Shown: positions 42,901 to 49,456, counted from the stretch's first letter. The stretch is 64,000 bases of DNA from Haliotis asinina (GCF_037392515.1 NC_090291.1:18379501-18443500), one strand, 5' to 3'. Notes: generated from the letters alone by a model not told the origin. A program made the numbers and translations.

Positions 42901-45900
42901 GTTTTACGCCACACTCAGCAATATTCCAACTACATGGCGGCGGTCTCTAAATAATCGAGTCTGGATCAGACAATCCAGTGACCAACAACATGAGCATCGA
43001 TCTGCGCAATTGGGAATCGATGACATGTGTCAACCAAGTCAGCGAGCCTGACCACCCGATCCCGTTAGTCGCCTCTTACGACAAGCATAGTCGCCATTTA
43101 TGGCAAGCATGGGTTGCTGAAGGCCTATTCTACCCCGAGACATTCACGGCTCTATGGGGAATAGTGTATTGCTACCATTATTTCTTTATTTCTCATTATC
43201 GACTTGCCGGACTAAGAACCGACAAAATGAACCGATGTTCTCTTGAAGGGACGACTAAATTGTGAAAGTGTTCCGTGGTGTGGTCACCTGTCATCGATCT
43301 TCGATCTGTAGTTAGTCATTGACTGGCGCAAACACTCACAAAATATTATTGACCGTATTACAAATGTTTTCCTCGTAAAGACACATGACAATTGAGGAAT
43401 TGTTGTATGAAATCGTTTTGCTGATTAATGGTTGCTATATCACTGATTATTGATGGCACAACCTTCATTGAATACTTTATGTATGTAAGTGCATTCTCCA
43501 TGGAAAATGTTACAAAAATATGTATTACACTGTGTGTATTACAAAAATGTATACACATGGTAAACATATGTATGATTGTATGTGTGATTATTTTGAAGCG
43601 TCAGGCTCACCATACATTTATAGACAATGTGCATGTGCTTTTATAAAAAATATTGCTTGTGTCCCAGTCCCTGAAGGTTGGTTATTCTATCCCTGGTCAC
43701 ATCTACCTTTGGAAGTAAAACCGGTTTGTTGATTTTTGGCACTATGTGGGGACAAAAAATCTTATCTCGGGGTGAGGAGGTTTTGTTTAATTTACTCTGC
43801 AATATTCCAGCTTTATGGCGGTGGTCTGTAAATAACCGAACCAGACATTCCAGAGATCAATAGCATCTACCTCCGCAGTACGTGTCAACCAAGTCAACAA
43901 GCCTGACCACCCGAGTACGTTACGACACGCACGGTTTAGTGAAGATAGTTTAACCCGGATCTTCAACATCTAAGCACTGCTGTGAAACTTATGGTTAATA
44001 GATTTAACCTCATCGAACAATTATGGGGTGCACTCGATGAACACCAGCCAGAGAACCTCCACTCGTTGGCACAGGCATCATTAGACGAACGGGCGTACAT
44101 TTCCCACGTCACATGTTGTAATATGATTGCTTCCATGGACTGGAGTAAAGATGCTATGCAGTTCTGGAAACTCATGGTAGCACACAAGATATTGAGAACG
44201 GATGACTTTCACCTTGACATGCTATCGTTTTTCACGTTAAAAATGGGTCAGCAACAATGGTTTGTCACAAAATTTAATTTGTTTATGGTCTGTGGAGTAT
44301 TTTTGCCTAATGCATTAAATATATATCTGAGAACCACGTTTGTGTTAATTTTTTTTGGAAAGTATTCGTCAATTACATTTTTGCATAATATTTAATTTTT
44401 TAACCGTAAACATTTGACAACATGATATAACAGGACTTTCTCATTATGGGATATTTATAAAGCGCACATATCCAGGATACTAGTGCTTGCTCAAGGCGCT
44501 GACACATATTTGTCTCGATCATTGGCTGTCAATCTCAAGGGCCCATCGTATTATCAGTCTCAACTTCTTGGGGAGTATACATTTCTTGCTGAATCCTATC
44601 GAGGTACCCATTCACATATGAGTCCACTTGGACACACATTACTTTAGAAGTTTACTGCACATAGCTGTACCCGCAACTAGGTACTCACGTGGCCACCATC
44701 TAGTTATAAACGAAGGGATTCGTGGGTTCTTCTAAGTGCACAGGCTTGTGCACTGAACACTAGAGATTGTGACAACACGGAAAGAGTCTGCCCACAAAGG
44801 TGACTCCAGGGCCTTATGGATAACAACTTGTTAAATATCCTCAGTCGTAACATATAACGCTATATGCTTTATTATTGACTAGCTGACTTCTAGAAGTTCT
44901 ACTAGATCTCAGAAATTGATTATCATGCTCAGTAAATGAAGGAGGGACTTTCTTTGTTTTCACATAATGTCACTGAGACAAGTGGAATTAATGCCATTTA
45001 TTCTGAACAAGGGACTGGTGATCCTTGACACATTTACATATCTGTCTACAGAGGTTAAGGACTACTTGAGGAATATGAAAGGAACGTACTGTCATCCAAA
45101 GTGTTCTTAAAATGGTAAAACTCTGACTCAGGAACCGATCAGATATGCTACATATATGAATCGCGATTTCTCATGGGCTAGCAAAACAACTTTAACTTAT
45201 TCTCCCGTTATATCTGTGATCTGATATCGATAATATTCAATAACAAAATTCTAATAGCTAGTTCCCTTCCATTCATCATGGAGTATAGACCGCCTCATCT
45301 GCCTAATATTTGGCTCTATGCGGAAATCCAGAGTGTGACGTATTTCCTCAAGGCTATATGACTATATGATTTCAACCTTTCCCTTTATATCGAGCAGTGC
45401 TGAAACACCTTCATCCTTTGATGTTATATTTAATAACTATCGAGTTCCAATCAGGCAAGCTCCTTGAATATTTCAAAGACTGCCAAACAATTCATGCTTA
45501 GAAAATGATTCAGGAAGGTTAAACCATTAAAGCAGGTCAAGTCATTCGATAGATACAAAGAGGAAGTTATATTCGGATGATGCATAGAAATTTGAAATTG
45601 TTTGAGTGCAAGTTGAAACACTACAGCATTCGGGGTCTAGTTAGGCCTCAAACAGGAGAAAGACAAGAGACGGGGACAGACAGACACCGAGCTGGACAGG
45701 TTCGTTAAATAACTTGAACGAGACGTTACACCCGCTTGGACTTCCCTACTCTGCTTAACCAAAATACACAAATTTTAGAATTTGAGGATAATCACTTATA
45801 CAACTGAATGATATATAAGCACTTGAGAATTAAAGTATTAAATACGAACCAACTAGTCATTTGATTCATAGTTCATATTTTAACTACTCCCCCCACCCCA

Positions 45901-46137
45901 GCACTAATTAAGCACAAACTGACATGTATAGTTCTAATTTATATTTTCTTAGGAATGTATAATATGAATGTAACAATCAAATTTTCAAAAATCATCAAGA
46001 AATCGTTTACATGAAATCATATCGCGATATGGAAATGAGAAGAATATTTATCCGGTATAACAGATACAAATATACTTACAAGCTGCAACAGAATATACCA
46101 GAAGTGCGATCACAGGTAGGACTCCCCACCTCCCCAT
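9603..46137 (-). CDS. Gene A: mosaic CCP/FTP/kringle single-pass membrane protein (18 exons)
   Basis: Full span from start codon (46137) to stop (9603). Hand-built exons: 46080-46137, 33015-33188, 31656-31823, 30544-30819, 28745-28978, 27450-27635, 26019-26195, 24594-24812, 24292-24513, 22133-22381, 19585-19824, 17424-17699, 16513-16686, 14393-14566, 12452-12625, 11960-12133, 10765-10938, 9603-9946. All junctions are GT-AG and phase 1. The sum is 3693 nt, predicting 1230 aa. Domain order: signal peptide (1-19), CCP1-2, FTP1 (134-303), CCP3, FTP2 (366-497), acidic 8-residue repeats (498-571), kringles (572-734), unknown 4-Cys domain (735-826), CCP4-8 (827-1116), CxCxC stalk and transmembrane helix near 1194-1219, with an 11-residue tail. 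The architecture suggests an extracellular binding receptor; the ligand is unknown. The least certain junction is the donor of the repeat exon. CCP domains bind proteins or glycans, FTP domains are lectin-like and kringles bind proteins. An immune role is inference. No transcript evidence is available here. Confidence 0.8.
10765..10938 (-). CDS. Gene A exon 17: CCP/sushi domain 8 (type d)
   Basis: 58 codons, phase 1-1, donor GTGAGT. VDCSSPPIVANT, VYRCTPGF, ITCLGAGIWE and QCVG. It is the counterpart of gene B exon 55037-55210, and in each gene it is the last CCP before the shared tail (directly in A, two CCPs earlier in B). Confidence 0.88.
11844..11901. repeat. (GT)n(GA)n microsatellite
   Basis: GT-rich then GA-rich simple repeat, 59 bp from gene A exon 16. 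A related GT/GA stretch lies at 12308-12370 next to exon 15, consistent with duplication of the exon and its intron. Confidence 0.9.
11960..12133 (-). CDS. Gene A exon 16: CCP/sushi domain 7 (type c, tandem duplicate)
   Basis: 58 codons, phase 1-1. VNCGNPPTINRAD, EYTCKPGYEHVSG, ITCQETGAWEE and YCEG. The intron sequence just downstream also matches that after exon 15, showing that a whole exon-plus-intron unit was duplicated. Confidence 0.9.
12240..12370. repeat. Purine-rich and GT/GA simple repeat
   Basis: A G/A-rich stretch (12260-12310) followed by GT and GA repeats, the diverged twin of 11844-11901 in the duplicated unit. Confidence 0.8.
12452..12625 (-). CDS. Gene A exon 15: CCP/sushi domain 6 (type c)
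   Basis: 58 codons, phase 1-1. VNCGDPPSINRTEV, EYTCKPGYAHVSG, ITCLDTGTWEE and YCEG. A near-copy lies 492 bp downstream (exon 16), and others are in gene B (60652, 58371). It has sequons NRT and NET. Confidence 0.9.
12758..13030. repeat. Dispersed repeat, copy 1
   Basis: Shares GTGGTTAGYCTT, AATCAATWCCGAGCGATTA, AGAGCAC, GAAGTGACGTAWTGTGA and TCTCGATGTCAGCAAA-like words in the same order as 29642-29895. Family unknown. Confidence 0.6.
13340..13960 (-). pseudogene. Decayed Tc1-like transposase
   Basis: Minus-strand reading in several frames gives Tc1 fragments in order: GLRGRRPYVGSRLTPRHGRA, a SEESRFCIDTTDGSVRIW catalytic block, and GRPSLMSWGAIRW. Frameshifts and stops separate them, and the C-terminal catalytic part is missing. 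Located in the intron between gene A exons 14 and 15. Terminal repeats were not identified. Confidence 0.75.
14393..14566 (-). CDS. Gene A exon 14: CCP/sushi domain 5 (type b)
   Basis: 58 codons, phase 1-1, acceptor CCTTCCAG and donor GTAAGT. VDCGVPPSIDHA, YFCKDGF, ATCLDTGQWE and MKC. It is paralogous to the type-b exons of gene B (62830, 59960, 59157). Confidence 0.88.
15528..15628 (-). repeat. CTCA-tailed SINE fragment
   Basis: Contains TAAATAATCGAGTCTGGATC and AACATGAGCAT; truncated against the foldback element that follows at 15629. Confidence 0.7.
15629..15837. repeat. Foldback (long inverted repeat) element
   Basis: Arms of about 70-80 bp: TATGTCATATTTGGGATTTC at the left and its reverse complement at the right, and GTTGAGTCCCATCCGGG/CCCGGATGGGACTCAAC nearer the centre. 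The short loop reads GCACCCTCAGAGTCTGGCAC. Confidence 0.85.
15899..16138 (-). repeat. CTCA-tailed SINE copy
   Basis: Near full-length, from GAGTGAGTGAGTTTATTTTT to TACCCGGAGTTTAGGGG; in the intron between gene A exons 13 and 14. Confidence 0.8.
16513..16686 (-). CDS. Gene A exon 13: CCP/sushi domain 4 (type a)
   Basis: 58 codons, phase 1-1. VHCGSPPS, TYACVTGY, ATCLKTGEWE and MEC give the four cysteines and the Trp. It closely resembles the first CCP exon of gene B (63500-63673). Confidence 0.88.
16978..17307 (-). repeat. CTCA-tailed SINE copy, diverged, with insertion
   Basis: Family blocks at both ends (GCGATATTCCAG; AACCCGGATCCTCACGGG) are separated by about 100 bp of unrelated sequence (17125-17228) holding a CGATCGTAA/TTACGATCG inverted pair. 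Confidence 0.65.
17424..17699 (-). CDS. Gene A exon 12: unrecognised 4-cysteine extracellular domain
   Basis: 92 codons, phase 1-1, acceptor TTGTTCCCAG and donor GTAAGG. The exon begins ATAANLTRGHW and contains SATCLVWNKVY, VPDACLDG, TTFLCYN and GVLEC: four cysteines and three N-glycosylation sequons (NLT, NTT, NIT). It matches no family I recognise: not CCP, kringle, FTP, EGF or Ig by its spacing. The in-frame splice signals and its place between kringle 2 and CCP4 support it as a genuine exon. Its function is unknown. Confidence 0.65.
17700..19584 (-). other. Intron between gene A exons 11 and 12
   Basis: AT-rich with scattered short stop-rich ORFs only. Nothing identifiable except a GC-richer patch at 19330-19520, just upstream, which may be an unnamed repeat. 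No missing domain exon was found. Confidence 0.5.
19585..19824 (-). CDS. Gene A exon 11: kringle domain 2
   Basis: 80 codons, phase 1-1, acceptor TTTTTTCAG and donor GTAAGT. Six cysteines (VCLLD, GCVKW, ALCRNP, WCYT, GLC, PSC) with CRNP and RPWCYT motifs. It is more diverged than kringle 1: NYCRNPDG has become ALCRNPAI and the spacing before the third cysteine is short. Likely still a folded kringle. Confidence 0.9.
20280..20770. repeat. Degenerate GAATGCA-rich interspersed repeat
   Basis: Many irregular GAATGCAGTT, GCATTCGAA and TTTGAA words on both strands, reappearing at 21285-21400 (TGCATTCTAAGTATT). No ORF or terminal repeats. Intron between gene A kringle exons. Confidence 0.6.
21712..21890 (-). 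repeat. CTCA-tailed SINE fragment, diverged
   Basis: Retains GCCGGCGGTCTTTAAATGAT, AGACAATCCAGTGATCAAC and GCATGGGTTGCTGAAGG. Confidence 0.68.
22133..22381 (-). CDS. Gene A exon 10: kringle domain 1
   Basis: 83 codons, phase 1-1, with a long pyrimidine tract before TAG and donor GTAGGT. All six kringle cysteines are present: ECFKG, IPCQRW, NYCRNPDG, WCYT, QYC and RSC. The diagnostic NYCRNPDG and GLWCYT motifs are intact. A complete kringle. Confidence 0.93.
22455..22557 (-). repeat. tRNA-derived SINE fragment
   Basis: Minus strand reads GTAGTCCAGTGGTTAAAGAG (A-box-like) and GAGTTCGATTCCCCACATG (B-box-like), the head of a tRNA-related SINE; the 3' tail is eroded. Confidence 0.6.
23125..23392 (+). 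repeat. CTCA-tailed SINE copy
   Basis: Full-length, from CCCGTGAAGGTCCCGGG to AAACTAAACTCACCCACTC, in the intron between gene A exons 9 and 10. Confidence 0.87.
24292..24513 (-). CDS. Gene A exon 9: 8-residue acidic repeat linker
   Basis: The acceptor TATTATTTAG at 24514 enters in phase 1 and reads eight imperfect TPDEGARN-type octapeptides (24 bp unit) rich in Pro, Glu and Arg. It is probably a flexible stalk between FTP2 and the kringles. The 3' boundary is uncertain. GAC|GTAGGC at 24292/24291 keeps phase 1 (74 codons), but two other in-phase GTs lie inside the exon. Reading through reaches a TGA at 24263-24265 after ETSCCK, which would give a shorter secreted form. Confidence 0.55.
24293..24480 (-). 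repeat. 24 bp coding minisatellite (8 units)
   Basis: Eight imperfect copies of a 24 bp unit with core CTTCATCAGGTGTATTTC on the plus strand, encoding the octapeptide linker of gene A exon 9. The unit length keeps the reading frame when copy number changes. Confidence 0.9.
24594..24812 (-). CDS. Gene A exon 8: FTP-like domain 2, C-terminal half
   Basis: 73 codons, phase 1-1, acceptor TTCTTCCAG and donor GTGAAT. It reads YVDVSVRRDGYPESSCG, then a Cys-containing strand (INVACASAPVGRYVSV), and closes with IQICEIMVHG, the FTP/discoidin closing strand. It completes FTP2. Confidence 0.78.
25765..25903 (+). repeat. tRNA-derived SINE copy
   Basis: CTAGTGATACATGCGGTCGC, then GGGTTTGATTCCTCATATGG (B-box-like) and a GATATTGCTGGAACGTATAA tail resembling the tail of the CTCA-tailed SINE. 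Intron between gene A exons 7 and 8. Confidence 0.65.
26019..26195 (-). CDS. Gene A exon 7: FTP-like domain 2, N-terminal half
   Basis: 59 codons, phase 1-1, acceptor TTTGACAG and donor GTATGA. Landmarks are LTDGNTSSC (family: AVDGN..SC) and LVIDLGTDTEVRDVTFY (family: .VDLG....V..V.FY). This is a compact version of exon 4, lacking its Ser/Thr-rich leader. Confidence 0.72.
27054..27292 (-). repeat. CTCA-tailed SINE copy
   Basis: From GTGAGTGAGTGAATTTAG to ACCCGGATCTGCATGG, moderately diverged. Confidence 0.78.
27450..27635 (-). CDS. Gene A exon 6: CCP/sushi domain 3
   Basis: 62 codons, phase 1-1, acceptor TTTTGCAG and donor GTATGT. The cysteines are in VDCGQPPP, TYQCMEGY, GHC and TC, with the CCP Trp in GFWVV. 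It is slightly longer than the 58-codon exons. It opens the second CCP-FTP cassette. Confidence 0.82.
28365..28556 (+). repeat. CTCA-tailed SINE fragment
   Basis: GGGTGGTCGGACTCGCTGAT, CATGTCATCG, GATGTTGATCACTGGATTGT and a degenerate tail; the 5' head is missing. Confidence 0.75.
28745..28978 (-). CDS. Gene A exon 5: FTP-like domain 1, C-terminal half
   Basis: 78 codons, phase 1-1, from acceptor TGATTCCAG to donor GTATGC. It ends with LQICQIEVYA, the classic FTP/discoidin closing strand (family: L.lCEVEVyg), preceded by a Cys-bearing strand (FVAVCSSNR). It completes the domain begun in exon 4. The interrupting phase-1 intron sits where it does in FTP2. Confidence 0.75.
29642..29895. repeat. 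Dispersed repeat, copy 2
   Basis: Same ordered words as 12758-13030 and the same orientation. The end TTGCATGACACAGCTTGTGAC also occurs at 13247, implying an insertion in the first copy. Confidence 0.6.
30544..30819 (-). CDS. Gene A exon 4: FTP-like (fucolectin/F5-8 type) domain 1, N-terminal half
   Basis: 92 codons, phase 1-1, with acceptor CTCTCCAG and donor GTGAGG. It carries FTP-family landmarks: ASNAVN (family: ASNAVDG), SGCSSTK (family: xCSHT) and LTVHLDDYYTIYQVAV (family: WRVDLG..Y.I..V.I). The first part is Ser/Thr/Asn-rich, with NTT and NAS sequons. The usual Arg-x-Asp-Cys-Cys segment that carries fucose-contacting residues is not seen, so sugar binding is doubtful. Confidence 0.72.
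31018..31456. repeat. Intronic tandem repeat of about 53 bp (8 units)
   Basis: Eight diverged units spaced 47-59 bp, each containing TAACTGTAGTT-like and GAGGTTACCACATAATC-like segments. It fills the middle of the intron between gene A exons 4 and 3. Confidence 0.8.
31656..31823 (-). CDS. Gene A exon 3: CCP/sushi domain 2
   Basis: 56 codons, phase 1-1, between TTTCAG and GTAAGT. It has the four cysteines plus the Trp of the CCP fold (DCGPP, YTCPDGY, SKC, YWLVGDRC). It is two codons shorter than the standard 58-codon CCP exon here. With the next two exons it forms a CCP-FTP cassette that is repeated downstream. Confidence 0.82.
31824..33014 (-). other. Intron between gene A exons 2 and 3
   Basis: No repeat family, domain exon or long ORF recognised in this stretch. 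Confidence 0.5.
33015..33188 (-). CDS. Gene A exon 2: CCP/sushi domain 1
   Basis: 58 codons between a TTTCAG acceptor and a GTAAGT donor, phase 1-1. The four CCP cysteines are visible (in NDCGDPPP, EYRC, VRKC and PVC). The tryptophan normally found before the last cysteine is absent; the stretch reads NGIYNG instead, so this CCP is atypical. Confidence 0.8.
38229..38715 (+). repeat. CTCA-tailed SINE, rearranged double copy
   Basis: One head (ACCCGTGAAGGTCCCGGGG) is followed by a duplicated middle (GAGGCGACTATGCTTGTCGT appears again at 38382) and two complete tails (38470-38588, 38596-38715). It is flanked by ACTGTGGTAT (38219) and ACTGTGCTAT (38716), a probable target-site duplication of the whole compound. 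Confidence 0.83.
40340..40508 (+). repeat. CTCA-tailed SINE, 5' truncated
   Basis: Begins inside the family at GTTTGGTTCGCTGACTTGG and keeps an intact tail, as expected for incomplete reverse transcription. Confidence 0.85.
42886..43150 (-). repeat. CTCA-tailed SINE with clear target-site duplication
   Basis: Full-length copy flanked by TCTATAGGGAATAGT (42871-42885) and TCTATGGGGAATAGT (43151-43165), one mismatch in 15. Confidence 0.9.
43790..43965 (-). repeat. CTCA-tailed SINE fragment, diverged
   Basis: Retains AATATTCCAGCTTTATGGCG, TCAACCAAGTCAACAAGCCT and AACCCGGATCTTCA. Confidence 0.72.
46080..46137 (-). CDS. Gene A exon 1: signal peptide
   Basis: ATG at 46137 opens MGRWGVLPVIALLVYSVAA, a short basic start, a hydrophobic core and a small-residue cleavage zone, which is a typical signal peptide. 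The exon ends in phase 1 at a strong GTAAGTA donor (46079). The next recognised exon in phase lies 12.9 kb downstream at 33188, and the joined codon is TAT. No TATA box was convincing upstream. Confidence 0.75.
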
Positions 46138-46311
46138 ACTTCTCGTTGTCTTCTGTAGCAGTATATGACCTGAACTGACTAGTTACAAAAGCTGATGTCT
46201 TCAATTGATTATTGATACAGCGATCAATACTTGCTCTAACTTGTCAATATACCTTCCTGTATACGTGTCTCTGTCTGTTTCTCACTTGCTTTCTTTATTG
46301 ATCAGGAATGG

Positions 46312-46375
46312 CGGACCAGCACAGTGGAAAAGCGTTTGCTCTTCTCGTCGAAGACTCGGGTTCGATTCCAAAATC
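46312..46375 (+). repeat. tRNA-derived SINE head fragment
   Basis: GCACAGTGGAAAAGCGTTTG (A-box region) and CTCGGGTTCGATTCC (a good B box). The tail is absent. Not a functional tRNA: no acceptor-stem pairing was found. Confidence 0.6.
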
Positions 46376-46765
46376 CTTATCATTTATAAAAATAATTACA
46401 GCTTGTTCAGCTTGACCTGTGCTACTCTACATATACATGGCATGGGAGGTTAATGGCTAAAACGACAGGTCGAGTTACCTTCATTAAATAGGGGTACAGA
46501 GAGTGTTAGTAATGTTGGGTTCGTGCGACGCATGCATACATGGATTCGTGACAGAAAACACTTGTGAAAAAAAAAACCCAATTATTAAATTTTTTAACTG
46601 AATTGTGTATACGGTCACATGCTATCTCGTTTGGTTTGCTAACCTTACAACATACAGACGTCAGTCACTTTCATAATTCCTAGTTGTGCTGCAGCCTAAA
46701 AGCATCAAACCATCTGTGGTTTCTTGCTTGAAGAAAGGTGGGACATTGCTGACGATTTCTCGACA

Positions 46766-48050
46766 TAGAGATGTCAATAACTTTTGAGCCTTGCATAGAA
46801 AAACACAAAATATTGGTATGAACCACAATTATTTTTCAACATAGTCCCCCTGTGAGTCATGACACTTGTTCCATCTTTTCTGCCAGGCGCTGATGACATC
46901 TCTGTAGAAGGCGCCATATTGGTCCTCAAACCAAGCCTCAGTAGCAGCAATAAGCTCATTATGATCCTGAAATCTACGACCACGCAAGTGTTTCTTGAGA
47001 TCTGGGAACAGAAGGTAATCACTTGGTGCCAGGTCTGGAAAGTAGGGGGGGGGTGCTACAAGATTTCGTACCCGCATTCCTGGACAGCAGCGGCTGCAAC
47101 GAGAGAGGTGTGTACTGGAGCATGGTCTTGATGTAGAAGAATACCACGTCTGATCTTGCCCCGGCGCTTCTCCTTGATTGACTGTCGCACTTGCCTAAAC
47201 AAGTTAGCGTAATATTCCCCATTCTTTGTTCTTCCTTTTGGTAAGTAATCTATGTTGATGACGCCTTTGATATTCCAGAAGACTGTCGCCATTACCTTCT
47301 GCACTGATCTGGAGGCTTTGAACTTTTTGGTCCTGGGAGAAGCGACATGTTTCCATTTCCATTCCATTGCTCTGAGGATCATAGTGGTGGGTCCAGGTTT
47401 CATCACAGGTTACTAGCCTAAAGTGAAAATCTTCTGGATTCTTGTTGCATCTGGTTAGCATGGATTTGCTTATGGTGACCCTTGTTTGCTTTATTTCATC
47501 TGTAAGCATTCTTGCCACCCATCTTGCGCACACCTTAGACATGACGAGATGTTCATGAAGAATTGTCTCGATGGATCCGTGTGAAATGCCTGTGGTCTCC
47601 TCTAACTCGTGGCGTGTGATTCGACGATTTTCCAGCACATGTCTATGCACTCTGTCAGTGTTTTCCTGACTAGTGCTTGTTGGGCGACCTGGACGGGGGT
47701 CATCTTCAAGACTCTCTACCATACTTAAATTCGTTCATCCATGGTTTGGTGGTAGCAGATGCAGGGGAAGACTTTCCATAAACTGGTAAAAGCCTTTCTT
47801 CAGTGTTCTTCGCCGAGTTTCCTTCAAGAACTAAAAACTTAACTACTGCTGTATACTCACTTGTATTCATTTTCACTGCCGTGAGTGGGGCCTCTTTCTG
47901 TCAATGTGAGCTGTTCAATAACTTCTGAGAGTAGGATACCAAAACTTCTATATCACATCAACTACACCCCCAGGTTCAATGTCGTACCATAGGCTGTGAC
48001 ACCTGGGTATGAAAAATACTCAAGGCTCAAAACTTTTTGACATCCCCTAG
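46766..48050 (-). mobile_element. mariner element with inverted ends
   Basis: Left GATGTCAATAACTTTTGAGC and right (reverse complement) GATGTCAAAAAGTTTTGAGC match closely, enclosing about 1.28 kb with a mariner transposase pseudogene. It is in the intergenic gap between genes B and A. Confidence 0.75.
46829..47872 (-). pseudogene. mariner (DD34D-type) transposase, frameshifted
   Basis: Starts at ATG 47872 (MNTSEYTAVVKFLVLEG), shifts frame near EFKYGRE/SLEDDPRPGRP, and again around 47300 and 47060. Catalytic blocks VTCDETW, LLHQDHAPVHT and FPDLAPSDYLLFPDLK are recognisable; the last carries Asp, as in mariner proper. The full length is 348 codons, the usual mariner size. A run of C residues near 47050 marks one frameshift. 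Confidence 0.85.
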
Positions 48051-48102
48051 TATCAAACGATCATCTGGTCTCTGTGGTAAAGGTGCATCCCTTTATAGTT
48101 AT

Positions 48103-48310
48103 AGACCCAACCAACTGTGGCACCGTACCTCAATGCATTAGTTTTCACTTGATCAAGCTGATCAAACTGTAGAATATTGGTAAAGGTGGCGAAAAATCGT
48201 TTTGACTCCTTCATAATAACAGACCCATCCAACTGTGACATAGTATCTCAATGCATTTGTTTCCACTTCATCGGGTCAAGATGGCGAAAAATCATTCTGA
48301 CTGCCTTTTA
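48103..48310. repeat. Two-copy tandem repeat
   Basis: GACCCAACCAACTGTGGCAC with CTCAATGCATTAGTTTTCAC, then GACCCATCCAACTGTGACAT with CTCAATGCATTTGTTTCCAC; both copies continue to TGGCGAAAAATC. Unit of about 115 bp, next to the mariner end. Confidence 0.75.
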
Positions 48311-48749
48311 ATTGATCGGGTGTCCCCATGGTCTCTGGTATGGTGAACTACCTTTGCTTGTTGTACTGCTCTAGGTATAATAACTGTTTTATGGCAACAT
48401 GCCAGTTTTACGTCTTAATTTGTAGTTACATTTCTGTCCTTTGTAGACATGTTTTGTATTGTCGGATTTTATTTAATATATATGAACAACTGTAATAATC
48501 ATGAATCGGCTGAAATAATGCTGAGTTTAACTCATTTACGTGATCAGGTGTGGCATTTCATGATGAACATAATCAGTGCACCATTATTTCTAAGACGGAA
48601 CTGTTGGTGGGAGATGAAAATGACTTTTCATCAGTAATTCATTCAAGTGTGTGGACATTGTGAACTTTCACTTCAGTAATATTTGCGTAGGGTTCACGCT
48701 AATGCCTGCAATTTTATTGACTAAATTGTTTCGACATTATGCAGGGCTG

Positions 48750-48874
48750 TCGGGTAGCCTAGTAGTTCAAAGACACGTCACTTGGGTTCAGTGCGTTAAG
48801 CCTGTTTCTGGTGTCCGCAATATTGCTGGAATATTGCTAACGCCTGCCTAAAACCAAAGTCGCTCACTCACCCA
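48750..48874 (+). repeat. tRNA-derived SINE copy
   Basis: GGGTAGCCTAGTAGTTCAAAG head, TTGGGTTCAGTGCG (degenerate B box), then ATATTGCTGGAATATTGCTA and a CTCACTCAC tail. Confidence 0.68.
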
Positions 48875-49315
48875 GATGTCATGCTTCGCTTCCCAATGCT
48901 GCACATTACTTAAACCTGCTAACCTGCATCATTCAGAACTTGCATTTTAGAGACAATATTCTTATTATGACAGGATATTTATACAGCGCACATATAGGCG
49001 CTGGTATATGGTTCCCTCGATCATTGGATGTCAGTCTCAACGTCAATTACCAATGAAATGTCAGTTTTATATATTGTCCTGGTTCCACACGTTTGTCCAT
49101 ATTTTCTAAATCGCCTATTCTGACATTGTCGTCCAATTCACAGGCCTTTATGTTTGAATCTGACCAAGTCATTTAAACCTGCCTCCCGCCTCCTCCTCGT
49201 TACGGTGCGCTTAAATGTGACATATGTTTTCTATTTGTGGAAACAAGGCCGTTTCATGGGTTGATGCGTTCTCTAACAATCTTTTGCTATGTTTGATGGA
49301 ACGGATTGTTTGTGA

Positions 49316-49456
49316 CTGAGTGAGTTAGTGAGTTTAGTTTTACGCCGCATTCACCAATATTCCAGCTATATGGCGGCGGTCCGTAAATAGTCTAGTCTGG
49401 ACCAGACAATTCAGTGATGAACAGCACGAACATCGATCTGCGCAATTGGGAACCGA
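49316..49456 (-). repeat. CTCA-tailed SINE, truncated
   Basis: Has the tail side only: GAGTGAGTTAGTGAGTTTAG to CGCAATTGGGAACCGAC. Confidence 0.85.

Larger units (their letters stand above)
33189..46079 (-). other. Intron 1 of gene A (12.9 kb)
   Basis: No exon with recognisable domain content was found on either strand. Contents: possible non-SINE repeat sequence at 34030-34500 beginning with GAGTGAGTGAGTTAATATTT, a related fragment at 36790-36850 (CAGTATTTCAGCCATATCGC), and CTCA-tailed SINEs at 38229, 40340, 42886 and 43790. The rest is AT-rich unique-looking sequence. It could hide regulatory elements or alternative first exons that I cannot see. Confidence 0.6.

Noticed and set aside
43982..44395. 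Plus-strand 137-codon ORF starting with NLIEQLWGALDEHQ, resembling the end of a Tc1-type transposase
   Set aside because: Only a handful of residues resemble the NPIE-LWG motif and the rest has no family features; too weak to call a transposon fragment.
9603..46137. Two separate genes (front CCP-FTP gene and back kringle-CCP gene) instead of one gene A
   Set aside because: No second signal peptide or promoter was found between 24.2 and 22.4 kb, and phases join cleanly. Kept as an open alternative because of the TGA at 24263 and the weak donor at 24292.
46312..46375. Possible tRNA gene from the good B box GGGTTCGATTCC
   Set aside because: No acceptor stem, no anticodon arm and no terminator; it is the head of a SINE.
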